In this document: piece after piece, positions 52,106 to 64,000 of the stretch
Numbering within the stretch: the first letter of the stretch is position 1
Layout of the letters: every line of letters starts with the position of its first letter
From: Callaeas wilsoni
Taxonomy: Eukaryota; Chordata; Aves; Passeriformes; Callaeidae
Direction: 5' to 3'
Length of the DNA stretch: 64,000 nucleotides
Assembly (NCBI GenBank): GCA_013398955.1
Contig: VWPU01014059.1
Location: 682,001-746,000 of the forward strand
Translations under genes and position numbers: made by a program
The notes under the pieces: generated by a model
The model's database searches: none
Told to the model about the DNA's origin: nothing
What the model saw: only the letters and a program-made list of their open reading frames with translations

Positions 52106-52642
52106 TTAGATCTTTGCTACCTTGATACTGTCTCTCACAGTATCGTTCCGGACAATATGTCCAGCACACAGCTGGATAACTGTATTGTGGGTGAGCAACT
52201 GGCTCACAGGTTGGGCACAAAGCGTTATAGTGCATGGGGTGACATCAGGATGGCAGCCAGTCACTCATGGGGTTGGGCAAGGCTCCATCCTCAGTCCAGT
52301 TCTCTTCAACATCTTCATAAACAACACAGATGCAGGACTCAAAGGAATACTGAGTAAGTTTGCCCAGGACACTAAATTGGGAGGAGTTGTTGACTCCCTT
52401 GAGGGCAGGGAGGTCCTGCAGAGAGAGCTTAACAAATTAGAGAGTTGGGCAATCACCAGCAACACAGAGTTCTACATGGACAAGTGCCAGATTCTGCACC
52501 TGAGACAGGGCAACTGTTGTGTTGTGTGCATAGACTGGGGAATGAGATGCTGGAGAGCAACACTGCAAAAAGGGACCTGGGGGTCCTGGTTGATGGCAAG
52601 TTGAGCATGACCCAGCAGTGTATCCTGGCAGTCCAAAAAACC
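52106..52642 (+). mobile_element. CR1 LINE fragment covering part of the reverse transcriptase
   Basis: Translation in the frame starting at 52122 gives a recognisable part of the CR1 ORF2 reverse transcriptase, with the SILSPVLFNIFIN block (about 52286-52324) and SKFAQDTKLGG (52353-52385). The family has FADD at the catalytic box; here 52359-52370 reads FAQD, so the first catalytic Asp is lost. The frame shifts after about 52525: the expected continuation (LGNEMLES...RDLGVLVDGKL) is read in another frame. The fragment stops at about 52642 without the CR1 3' UTR or octamer tail, so it is truncated at both ends and inactive. Confidence 0.93.
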
Positions 52643-55600
52643 AAACCACAACAAACCACAGCATGTTTAATGTTAATGTGTTTAGCATTTCTTATTTCAA
52701 AACATTTTAAAGTGTGTTTTGAAAAGTCCATAGACTGAATTTTTCCTTAGACATAACTAAATATCCAAAGTTACTAAGGCTTTGCTCATATTGATGAAAT
52801 TTGCATCAACAAAACTTTGTCAATGTGATTATTTTGGTTCAAATCCTTTCTGTAGATGTGCTATCAAAACAGAGATGGGCACTTTTATGAGAACACATGG
52901 TTAAAAATGCGATAAACACGGGATCATCAACATACTTTGTCCTTCTGAAGATTATCAAACAGTAGAAGATTGCAGTGAGTAGATAAATTACCCTAGCATA
53001 AAATTATTGAGCAAAACTAGAGGTTTTGTAAATATATTTAACAGTCTTTAAACATAAATAGAGGGTATAGTCTTGTCTTCTGTATGCATCAATTATCTTG
53101 AGTAACATTGCATGTGCAGGTGTTGTGGATATTATCTGTACCTTTATCATCAGGATGGCTGTCAGGTGGGACAATGAATATGTGAATAAACAAACTACTC
53201 AGTTGCTTACCCTTGTGCATACAGAAATCAGTCCCATTCCTCCTTTCCCAAAGAACCATATGTAGCATTGTTTCTAACCTTAATAAAATAGGCATACTTC
53301 TTGTACAACTAAAAAGGGGAAGTATTTTTATCCCTTAAAGTCACCCAAACCCTTAAGCATCATTAGATTTTTTTTTTTTTCTCAGAGGCACTGAAGATGG
53401 AATTTTATTTTAGTATATAACTTCAGTCAGAATCTGAGTTTTTCCACTTTCACTGTAGAGTTGTTCACTCATGGGGTTTCTACAGAAGGTCCATTAATGT
53501 CAGCTGCTTTTGCAGCATGAAAGTTTTTGCACTGAGATAACAATTGTTGGCATCTGTCTCTGCCATCAGTTACAATACTTGAGAATCACCAATACATGGA
53601 GCCTTTAGAGGCTGCATGGAGTAGCAGCAGCAGCTACATGGGTGTATCTATAAATTCATATAGATTTGTGCCTAGTGCTTGCTCAGGGCCTTACGATTTT
53701 CAGACACTGATCATTGTTTTCCTGCGATGTTATAAAGTGAAAATGACGTGAATGAAATATGAGGGAGAAAGGAATCTGCAGATAATCAAACAAATTCATA
53801 AGAACTCTGTCTTTCTCCTTCTTCCTCTATTTTTGTTATATAGAGACATGCAGGTTACTTTTTTCTTTTAATTGCATTCACTGGATTATAAAATACATAT
53901 ACGTTCTGAAAGCAAAATATTTTTTTCCTTTTTTTTTTTACTGTGGTAATAGAATCTCTAGCAAAATGAATTCAGAACTTATATAAATATTTATATAAAT
54001 TTATTCATGGCACTAATAACGGCTTAGCATAGTGCGCTGTCAAAATTATGTCAGCGTGCTTTGTATGTTGTATAGAGACATCATATTTTTACTGAGGTGA
54101 GTTTTTTGCAGTGTCACTGGATTTTACAGTGAAGCAGACGGCCTGCAGAGAAGATTGCATGTCCAATTAACCCCTTTTAACTCTATGCAATTACTATTCC
54201 CATCCATTATGCTTCTGATGAAGAACAAGCATTAACAATCACACCACGATCCAGTACAAAATTAAAACTTTAGCAGCAGTAGTGTCACAGCTGCCAGGAT
54301 ATAAGAAAATCATGAGAATAAGATATTGAGTTATCATACCACCCAGCACAGAATTTTTACAAAATGGAAGAAGTTATGCACCACTGGGTTGATTGTTTGG
54401 GCAAGTGAAGAGGGAATGCAAGGAAAATGAGCTTCAGTCCGTAGCTCAGGCACAGGCTAAATTGCTTGCTCTCATAAATTCAGCTGTATTAAATCTAACT
54501 GCTAACTTAGATTCATGCACGGTTGGGTACGTATTGCATTGACCCCATCAGGACCCAGAACAGTAAATGCCCGGGGACATGACTTCTCGGACACTCTTCT
54601 TCGCAATGAGTTGAGCTGCTGAGAACAGAGTATGTTAGAAAAGCGTCCTAACAAACCTGTCTCCTGTTTATTTTTCCAGCACTGTTCTCAGTTTCTGAGG
54701 GTAATCTAACCAAAAGCCAACATTTATCTAAATGTGAAAATGACTTATTAAACCTCTTATGTAAGACAATGTTAGAAATATACTGCTTCCACTGAAATCG
54801 GAGTGCACCAAAAGTGTAGCAAGGAAATAAAAGTTTAGCTGGTTTTTGTGACTTTGACAGCAAAAAAAAAAAAAGAGAGGAAATCTAAAAACTCTCTGTG
54901 AGTCCAGGAATTTGCAAATACATTTAGCAAATTGAGGGTCTTGGACTGAAATCCTGGGTGCTGCACACAGTGATACTAAAGAACAAAGAAGAAAGGGTGA
55001 CCAGCTGTAGGACACCTCCACTGTGGCCAGTATTTTCAGTATATGCCATGCTGGCAGGTCAGGACCAGCAGAACCACAGCTGACACCTTCATTGTGCTGT
55101 CAGGAAACGATGCTACAGGAAAATCTGCAGGAAATCTACAGGAAATCTCTTTGACACAAAAGCTATGCAGATTTTTGTGAAATTTTAGGAAGACTTACAG
55201 GAACCAAGGCCATTGAGGGCATGTTGCTCCATGGAAGTACCAGAACATTTTTGATACTTTTCTTTCCGTCAAATCAGCTTACCAAACTGTCTTGCCCTGT
55301 AGCTGTATGATCAACAGACCTGGCACAAAGGAAAGCTGCAGTAGTATATGCTTAGGAGCATGGGGGGCAGGGGTGTAAATTTTTTCCCTGAAAGTACTTA
55401 TTAAGTACTTATTACTGGCACATAGGTATTGTATCAAACTGCATAAAGTTAAAATCTTAGAAACAAACAGGAAAACCTCACTATAGCAGTCTACAATAAA
55501 TACTTTGCAAAGCAGAAATGGTTCAGCCATTGTACAACAAATTGAGCAAGTAAAGGCCTAAAAGCAATGCAATCTACTTTGGTACAGAAAAGTTCCACTT

Positions 55601-56075
55601 GAATCCAGAAAATTGGTATTGGCTATGTAGAATTAAGCATAAAAATATATCATTATTTGCATGACATTTTCTGGTGATCAGAAAAAGAACTTCTAGGTTT
55701 ATGGAAACTGTAGTTGCCACCAGTTGCACATTCCAGGGAACATTCTTGGTAAACCACAGCTTCTGCTCAACTAGAACAACATTGGAGAAACAGAAGGACT
55801 TTACAGGAAGCGTAACATGAGCCTGGAAAATAAAGACCTACTTCACTCATCTCATACAGATTTACAGAAAACAGCAAGAGCAGAGAAAAAAATAAAGAGA
55901 ATGAAGCTTGGATGAAAAGCTAGCATAAATAAAAAATGTTATGTGTTAGGTTTTTTTTTAAAAAACATAAATATGTGGCTTGCTGGCTTGTTCAAAACCA
56001 GTTTCTGTCGACTTTGGAAGGTAGATTGCAAACTGCTGATTGAAAGAGGCATATACAAAAAAAAAATACAGAGTC
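52643..56075. other. Non-coding, AT-rich, no recognisable gene
   Basis: No convincing coding frame was found. A short direct repeat of about three 11-13 base units (CAGGAAATCT-like) lies at 55115-55149. Several T-rich runs are present. Confidence 0.5.
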
Positions 56076-56246
56076 TTGGTGTGGGAACTGGTCACAGCAC
56101 CAGCCTGACAGTTTTCAAGAAGCATTTGGACAATGCTGTCGGCATACATTGTGACTTCTTGGGAATGGTGCTGTGCAGGGCTGGGAGTTAGACAGGACAA
56201 GCCTTGGGGCTCCCTTCCAATTCAGCTTATACTGAGAGTCTGTGAA
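56076..56246 (+). mobile_element. CR1 LINE 3' end, divergent
   Basis: The segment carries the CR1 3' UTR pattern: a TTTTCAAGAAGCATTTGGAC block (56111-56130), then a decayed GGGAGTTAGACAGG segment and GGCTCCCTTCCAATTCAGC (about 56208-56226). The closing octamers are weak. It is more diverged than the other copies and may belong to a different CR1 subfamily. Confidence 0.7.
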
Positions 56247-59200
56247 AGGGCATCTAGAGAATAAGGAGAAGTATGAACAGAAGTAGCTTATTTCACAGCT
56301 GTATAGAAGATGGACAATACTTACACTGAAATAGAAGTTACACTTCAGGCTTTCATATATTAAGCTTTTTAGGCGTATTTGAAATCTCACCTGAGTTATG
56401 TTTTGTTGTAACTGTAGAATAGGTGCACCTTAGGATAGTCTGTTTGCAGACTTGATTATCTGAAAGCAGTGTATTTTTGAGATGCTATTGATAAAGCCTA
56501 GGTGTTTCATCTTAACCCAAGTGGCCCACTCTTCTGTGAGCAGGCAAACCAAAGCAACAGCTAAAATAAGATTTTTTTCCCAAGGAAAAGGAAAAAAAAA
56601 CCACATAGATAACTTGCAGAAGATAAAGTGTTAATTATTAATTAAAATAGTTAGATTTTTTTTTCTCATTTCCTTTATTCGATTTTTAATGTACTGAAGG
56701 TGCTGTCATTCAGATAGAAAAATTTTATACCCTACAGTTACAATACAAATAAATAAATTGACCAAAATCTTGGTAGTCAATGCATATAAGTAACTAGTTA
56801 GTTCACAACTAAAATAAAATTTTAAACCTGCATATGCCTTGTCAGGTAAACTTTAATTGATCATCTCCTTCATAACTGTGTCTTAATTAGATTGTAAGAG
56901 CCTCAAGGATCATATTAATTTTTTTTATGAATTTAAAGAACCTGTCCTGCATACTAAATAGACATTCAGCATAGTATTGTCACTTGTCTTAGCAAGTGAC
57001 ATCAGTATTAATTACCATGAAAAATGGAAGATTTTCTTGAATTATATTTTAGAATCTCACAAGCCTGTAAAAACCCCAGGCAAATCAAGGTAGAATCAAT
57101 GACGGGAATTTGGACATTTTTACTCCCACTGAAATCAGCCTCTGCAGGCAGGAGCCTGTGTTCCTTAGCAATTACCAAGATGTCTAACAATGCTCCCTTG
57201 ACAAAAAAGATTATTCTGATTGATTAGTATCACCAGACTATTTCAACTCCCAGCTAAGCTGGTATTCAGGGAGCTTGTGATTCACAAGGCCAGCACAAAG
57301 TTACCTTGATAGTCACAGGAATGAGACTTACAAGGGTGTAAGAGAGAGGACAGTAAAATGTAGAGACTCCCTCTTCCTCAGTGAACTGGACAGCAAATAT
57401 GTTGTGCAGAGTAAAGTACAAGTCCTTTGATAGCTTCATTGTCTTGCAACTGCCCCAAAACCAGCAAGGATAACATGTGCTCCACGTTACAGTCTTGGTT
57501 TCTTTGCAGCTGCAGTTCTATTCCGTTACATAATTTGTACTTTGGCATTAGAAAAAGATTATAAATGAAGTGTTGCTTTCAAAGTTTCAGACATCAAGAT
57601 TTTTTAATTATTATTATTCTGTTTGGCAAAGGTGGCTTTAATTTGACTTTCACAAGTGCAAAAATTTGTCCCCTCAGAAGTTGGTCAAACTATTAATTTT
57701 ATGGCAAAGACAACAGAGTACAGTAAAACCTTTTCACAAAGCCAGACAGCTTAACCTAATTAAATGGCTGTTTTGACAGGTGGTTTAAAGTGGAATGAAT
57801 GCTATTGAGAATGGCTACAGAGTCATATACGATGAGTGTCTGTGTGTTTATGTGTGCAGGTGAAAATGTGACTGTGCGGGGGGTGACAATAGATCTGTGT
57901 TCATAAAGCATTTTTTTTCTCCAAAAGCTGCAGCTGTTCAAGATTTATAGATTTATTTCAATTAATTGTGTTAGATATATTGACTCAGGTGAATGACTAC
58001 ACCTGGACTATAGTAAAAGAAAGATGTTTATGGAGGTCTGTGATGTCATACATCAAGGCATATGAGATGTACATTTTACAAGGGGAAACAAGCCTTGTAG
58101 GAAATATATAAACATCGTCATAAGGGATCCGATTTCTGGTTCTGCTCAACATCACAAAAGATCCTTTCCTCAGTAAAATGGTGCATTTGTAGTAGGAGTT
58201 AATGAGCATTCAGGTCTCCAAAAGCATGCTGAAAGGCCTCTGAATCCATCAGAGTTTCAGCAGTTTAGACAGCAAGCCAGATTAGCAACCTTGATCCTAC
58301 ATAGAGAAGACCTCTCCTCATCCATCTCCTGCCTGTCTGAATTCCCAGGCCCTCCATTCTGGAACTGCTACCCATGTATGCAAGATTGGCATGAAGAGAA
58401 CTAGCCAGATGTAGTTGCAAAAACAGTAAGGGACTTAGGGCCTAAACTGCTATGTGGTCTCTTTATCTAGTTCTGCTTAATTCAGATACAATCCTTACTA
58501 TTTTACCTTTACAAGTCAAGCCTTGTGTAATTTCATAAAGTAATTTCATACACTCTTTATTGTCCTCTAATGGCAAGGAAGAGATTTTGCTATACTTTCC
58601 CCCATGCATACTTTCAACAAAGATTAACTGTTTCTTTAAAGTGATGATGATTCAGGTTCAGTATCAGAACAAACACACTGCAGCAAGGTGACCTGACAAA
58701 ACTATGGTATGATTTTGGCTGAGTTCACCTGTTGTGCTAAGAAAGGTGAAACTGTTATACCACTCACCCCTGTGTCTTTGAAGATTTTGTGTTTTGTTTG
58801 CTTGCTTTATATAGTGCTCGCAGCCCTGAGGTTGTGCAGTGGATACAGTACAACATATCTTTCTTTAAGCTCTATTTTTTAATATCTGCCTACAAAATAA
58901 CTAATGATAAGTAATTATGAAGATAAGCAAGATACTTTAGGTTCACATTCAATCTTCAGTACTCTGATTCTCACTCTTCTGGTATATTCAGACTTCCCTA
59001 TCTCATTTTGTATCAGCTGTGGTATCTATTATATCACTGAAATAGAAGAAATACTTAATCATCTAAACATCACTCTGGTAGCTCTGTTGGTTATTTCTGT
59101 TTTCTTGTGTGAATGTTAAGGGAGAGTTCTGCAATGTGGCTTGATGGATTTGAAGCATGAAGAGAATCTGCAGACTCTTTGGGTTTGCAGCTACCCACCT

Positions 59201-61975
59201 AGATGACCTTGGGTCCACCTTTGATGTTCCCTCTTCACATTTCATTTAGCATCTTTCATCCTTTCTTCATGTTTAATAGGTATTCACAAAATTTCTTCAG
59301 TTTACTCCCTCTTATAGCACACTCAAAACTATTTTGGTCTGTGATGTCTACCTACAAGAAATTTTAAAACTCATGCTGACACTATCAGTGAAAACCACCC
59401 ACCATGGTGGTAAACAAAGCCATTCCAAATCTTGCCATTCCTTCTTGCTTCTTAGTCTGAATGAATCTACTAGTTGTCTCTGTGGCTGTGTCTCACTTCT
59501 GCTCTGAGATGTGCTCAGCACCACAGTGTATCAATGAGCAGGTCTCTGAAGATCTCAAGGGACTGAGAGACCAATGAGTTATATTAATGTGACTCTGTTT
59601 TGCCCATACAAAAATTAGAATTATACAAGATTATTTAGACAAGCATTCTGAAATGCACAGGAAAAAAAAAAGGTTAACTGTCCTAGGGAAAATTTTTCAT
59701 CTGGTCAATTGTAAAAATCCCACTTGCACTCATCAGCCATAATTTATATGTACAGAAATCCTACTTATGTAATATTTAATAAGCTAAACATGTTTTGCTG
59801 AATGATTTCAAAAAAGTAAACCTAAAGTGTGAGTAGGTTTATCAGGGTATTTTACTTCTAGAAAAAGGTATACTAAGAGCAGTATCAAATTATCTAAAAC
59901 ATTTCACTAAGTTTCAGATACTTTGCAAATGCCGTTAAAGCAGCAAGGGAAGCCAGGTTCCAGCCACTCCATCATAGGTATTTATCAGTTCTGTCAGATA
60001 ATGGGAGAATTGCAACGGTGGATATGGCTTGTGAACTTTAACCAGCATCTGAGAACTATTCACTCATTTGTGAGTTATATGTTATATGTCTTTTAAGCTA
60101 CTATCAAATTGGTAATTAAAATGGAATAAATTCCAACGATCTAGAGAAATATATAGAAGTCAAGTTGAGTAAAGATATGTGTTGTACAAATAATCAAAGG
60201 AAGACAGGGAAAAAAGTAGACTTATAGTAAGCAAAGCATATTAAAATCTCATAGAGGAAGAAGATTCTATATTTTAGATACTTGATTTATATGTACATAT
60301 AAAGCTACCTCATTTTTATAATTATAGCTGAATATTTTGCTCTTCATCTAATTATTAACCATTTTGTTCCCCCTCACACTGCCATTTGGCTTTCCACCAA
60401 GATATTTCAACATTTTTTCTCTATGTGTCTGTGAAGATAAAATAATTTATATTAAGAGGCAAAATTTCCATGTTCTTTTCACAGTAACAGGCAGCACCTG
60501 TTTTTCACTCAGTATTGAGAGACCTCTAATAACAGCATCAAAAGAAAATCCAAGAAGGACAATATGTTCAAGAATCTAAGTTTTACTGTATCTTGATTGA
60601 TGAAAGAGAAGAACACAAACTACCAATAGGTTAAAAGCCCAGATACTTACTTTCATTATACCTGAATCCAGGAAACCATGTCGTTTACTTCAGGGACTGG
60701 AGAAAACTTTGATTTTTATTCAAACTTGGCTGAGGTTCATGAGGAACTAGTTGTCCCAAAGCAATTTTTACTAGAACAGACTGCCTGTTAGCTATGTACG
60801 GGTTCTTAGGAGTAATGAGTGATCAGGGGAAAGCAAAATTAAGACAGGAGGAGCAGCTAAAAAGGGAGAAAGGGCAGAGTAAGGGTTTTGAGCCCTTTCC
60901 AGCAGAGCTACAAATCACAGCTACTAACAGGATCCACTGTTTTACTGCCAATGCTTGTGGAGTTCACTGAAGTAATCCCAAAGTATGAGAATGTTGCCAA
61001 GGAGTACTGAAGATTTTGAGTTCCTATAGACTTCAAACAATAACAGGAAAATTTCAGGTCCATATGGACTTGGAACATAATGCATTTAGTGACAAATTAA
61101 TGAAGAAAGAAAAAGTATCTCCTTAAATGTGTAAGCTGTCTTCTGTTTTCTATGCTTTCACGTTCCACTGGGAACAAAAATAAGAGGGTTTTATTGCACA
61201 GGGAAAGGCTAGAGTCCATTGGAATCTTGGCATAAATGTAGGGAAATCAAATTTAAAATGTAGCTAGGCCAAGGCCAGAACTGCAGGTAAGAGGTCTAGA
61301 GAAAGGATATTCAAGTTCAAGGACAAATGCTTGGTCTTGGGCTGCATTCAACTTGCCCAGGAACTGGGCTGTAACCAAACAGAAATGTCATTTTTTGTCT
61401 GCAATTAACTCTTGAGGCCAGAGGTACTACAGTTTTAAAACAATTCACTGGTTGGGTCCCTTCAACACAGTTCCAAGCATGTCTTTTCATGGTCAGTCTA
61501 AAAGAGCTCTTAAAAATTTGCCTCCATAACACATTTTCTTCAAAGGAACTGAAGAACCATCCTACATTTGCCACTTAATATGATTCTTTCTGGTTTTTAT
61601 TTTATCACTGTGAAACATCTATAACTGCTCTATGGTTAAGAAGGGTCACAGGCTTGATTTTCCGCAAGCCATCTTTCAGTCAATCTGTTTTGAAACCTGG
61701 TCCAAACTCAACATTTCTGTTAACATAGTTTCTCAGAATAATAAAAGAAAAATCAAGAAAGAAATTTTCAATTGATTATTTTTCATAAAATTAACCTTTT
61801 TTTTATTATTTTTAAAACAGAATAGTCCTAATTTTTCTCCTTTATTTAACTCTACAAATTAGTTTCCTTTTTACCTCTAAATTTGTGTTGCTGGCATTGT
61901 AGAAGTTACAAAGAAATGCCTTTTCATATATACAGTGCAACAGTTGAAAGAAAAAATCACCTCAGATATTATGGA
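56247..61975. other. Non-coding, AT-rich, no recognisable gene
   Basis: I saw no protein-like frame, RNA gene or transposon that I can delimit. A small nested hairpin at 58227-58262 is listed separately. Confidence 0.5.
58227..58262. repeat. 14-bp stem hairpin with 3-base bulge
   Basis: TGCTGAAA (58227-58234) pairs with TTTCAGCA (58255-58262), and CTCTGA (58238-58243) with TCAGAG (58249-58254). There is a GGC bulge and a 5-base loop. All 14 pairs are Watson-Crick. Confidence 0.6.
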
Positions 61976-62109
61976 CCTGATTTTCTTTTACACAGTTCTG
62001 GCAGCACAAAATAATCTTAGAGTGGGCATAAATTTTATTTAAATACACTTTACGGTTCCTCTGTGCTGCCAGAATCTGTAGAGGGGTCTTTATGTAAACA
62101 AGAATCAGG
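61976..62109. mobile_element. Ancient MITE-like inverted-repeat element
   Basis: Nested inverted repeats frame this 134-base segment: outer CCTGATT (61976-61982) with AATCAGG (62103-62109), and inner TTCTGGCAGCACA (61996-62008) with TGTGCTGCCAGAA (62062-62074). The layout resembles old palindromic non-autonomous DNA transposons that are widespread in amniote genomes with CCTGATT...AATCAGG ends. The family name cannot be given from memory with confidence. Confidence 0.55.
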
Positions 62110-63421
62110 GCTGATGTGTTTCAGGATTATGTTTCTTTGGAAATCTTTTCTATACCTAAAGACCTCATATTTTGACATCTAAGGCTACTCACAGATTAAG
62201 TGTATGAGACTCTTACTCTGAATCAACAATAACTGAAATCATCCATATACAGCTAATATCTTATTTCCATTAAAAGAAATGGCAAAAAATTGGGCAAGTA
62301 GACCTGAAATTTTCAAGGCAGTAGGAAAAGGAAGAGATTAATTTTAATGAAGGTAATAATCACCAGTTCTGAGTTTCTTAACACACAGGTACAGACAATG
62401 CTTCTGCCATTTCCCACACTACTGCCATATTAATGTCTTCTATCAACACTTTCATGATGACAAGTGGGAAAAAAGATCAATGGAAAGAACTGAAAAGTTC
62501 CCAAAACTCACAACCCTTCTGGGAATAAGAGAAACTTCATAATAGCCCCAGAAAAGAAGTATTATTTTCATGAAGCATTGAAGGACACATGGTGAGCAAC
62601 TATAATGACTGAAATTTATGAAGTAACTTTTCTTTATCACCTTATAATTCAAATTGCAAGGTAGCCACATTAAGTTCTGAAGGTATTTCTTCTGTCATGA
62701 GGGACAAGAATGGCCTTTCTGATAAAATCTGATATTTATTCATTTTAGTTTATTTGATTTTAACAAGACCTGAAAATATCACTAATTATTTTCTCAATAG
62801 GCTTAATAATGCATATGTTGATTTTTATTAATGCTGAGCTTTAAGGTATGCAATTAATTAAATTTTTATACAGGTTTTTTTCCAGGCACATCTCAACAAT
62901 AGAATGAGTGTGTTTCTCATGCAATAGCAACACTGATCTACCCAGTTTTAATTTCACAGTTGTTAAATTAATCATATCTAAAAGACTGGTATAAAAAATA
63001 TTAAGTTTTACAAGGAATAATTTTCATAAATTTGCAATAATTATGAATAAAAAGAAATGTGCTTTTATATTAAAGAAAAAACCAAATAAATAAAAAGTAA
63101 GAAATGTGGCGCAAAAGGATACCTAACAGACTTAAAGACTTAATGAAGAACTTGACAGTAAGTGAGTACCTAAGAGTACATAATGAAACTGGGAATATTT
63201 CATTTCTAAAGCCACACTTCTGAATCCTAGCCATGGTTTTCAGTGTGAGGAATACCAGCAGTGATTGCAAGAAGGTAATTCAGATGGCTTATCTGAAATT
63301 AATCATGTGGTTTCATCAGGGAGTGAATTCACAAGGGCCCTGTATACCCGCATTCCAGTAACAGCCTTATCTACCTCCAAACCAGTCAGCCAAACATACA
63401 AGTGTTAAGAACCCGCAGTAA
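62110..63421. other. Non-coding, nothing recognised
   Basis: AT-rich sequence without coding, RNA or repeat structure that I can support. Confidence 0.5.
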
Positions 63422-63868
63422 GATCCAAAATGCTGGACCTTGGCTTCCCCTGTGGGGCATGGAGAGAGACATCTGTCACCAAGCCACAGAGAGACCTGTC
63501 CTGCCCATTCATCTTCTCACTTTACACAAAGCTCAAAGTGGGAAAAGCCTGGGATAGCCAATAAAAACTGCTCTACCTTTAGCAGTAGTGTTAGACTTCA
63601 GGCTAAAGTCTATAGCTCAAGCTGGATCAGAACTGGAAAGTGAATGCCAAAAGGTTGGGTTGACTGCAAAAGGAAATGTCCTTTGGAAGCCATTTTAGCG
63701 CACCGCCTTCCCTCCAGCTGGACCTGTTGGCTCTCTCTCTCTCAACTCAGCCCTAACCCTAACCAAGGCAGAAGCAACACTTTCCTGGATGAAAATGTTG
63801 GGATTGATTTAGTAGGGGGAATGAAAGCCATGGATAGAATGGCTTTGAGAAGAGGTTTGTCGAAGTGA
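63422..63868 (+). other. Unclassified segment, open frame interrupted by one TGA
   Basis: One frame stays open from 63422 to 63868 (148 codons before the final TGA) apart from a single TGA at 63641-63643, which is followed at once by an ATG. An AATAAA occurs at about 63561. The base composition is more even than in the neighbourhood. It could be a decayed repeat (an LTR fragment is conceivable), a pseudogene or chance; the translated peptide matches no family I recognise. Confidence 0.25.
63751..63764. repeat. Short telomere-like motif (CCCTAA x2.3)
   Basis: CCCTAACCCTAACC, two and a third telomeric units. It is too short to call an interstitial telomere array. Confidence 0.5.
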
Positions 63869-64000
63869 GGGCTTCTGTGTGTTAATCTTGTCTGTTTGAA
63901 GGCCTTTATGCCATCATAGAAATGGCCTGACTCCTGAGCAGAAAGAGCATAAGTTGTGTGTTATTTCTATAGCCTCTTACCCTTATTAGTGTAGGCTTAG
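63869..64000. other. Non-coding, nothing recognised
   Basis: The last 132 bases of the window show no supported feature. Confidence 0.5.

Noticed and set aside
63751..63764. Interstitial telomere or chromosome end
   Set aside because: Only about two telomeric units are present, which is within chance.

Overview
This is a 64 kb stretch of AT-rich vertebrate nuclear DNA, almost certainly from a bird and probably from a songbird (passerine). The evidence for a bird is four degenerate CR1 LINE copies with the avian 3' tail (repeats of the ATTCTRTG type). The evidence for a passerine is a tRNA-Ile-derived SINE at about 44.6 kb that ends in a CR1-like tail, the architecture of the zebra-finch element TguSINE1. 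There are no operons, CRISPR arrays, prokaryotic features or functional RNA genes.

The window holds one convincing protein-coding gene: FLRT2 on the + strand, with an intact single-exon coding sequence at 19685-21670 (661 residues). Its product is a type I cell-surface protein with a signal peptide, N-terminal cysteine cap, leucine-rich repeats, C-terminal cysteine cap, Thr/Pro-rich linker, fibronectin III domain, transmembrane helix and a tail of about 96 residues. A strong splice acceptor ends at 19274. The 410-base 5' leader that follows carries four short upstream ORFs. The promoter exon is not recognisable and probably lies upstream of the window.

Layout: 1-19274 is read as the last part of the FLRT2 5' intron (simple repeats, a small CpG-retaining block near 17.4 kb and a consensus CRE near 19.05 kb). 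19275-21670 is the leader plus coding exon. From 21671 there is a 3' UTR of unknown length, with candidate poly(A) signals between 22.07 and 25.15 kb. From about 25.2 kb to the end no gene is recognisable. This non-coding stretch carries CR1 copies at 43.4 (minus), 48.6, 52.1 and 56.1 kb (plus), the SINE, a TTCC microsatellite at 51.2 kb, a GC-richer block with E-boxes at 32.2-32.6 kb, several near-perfect hairpins and palindromes (28.9, 29.35, 32.26, 37.47 and 58.2 kb), and an ancient MITE-like inverted repeat at 62.0 kb.

No wholly new biological system is evident. The most unusual unexplained structures are the perfect 19-bp hairpin at 29351-29394 and the E-box/CCAAT/palindrome cluster at 32.25 kb. 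All assignments come from reading the sequence and from remembered family features; no alignment or search was run.
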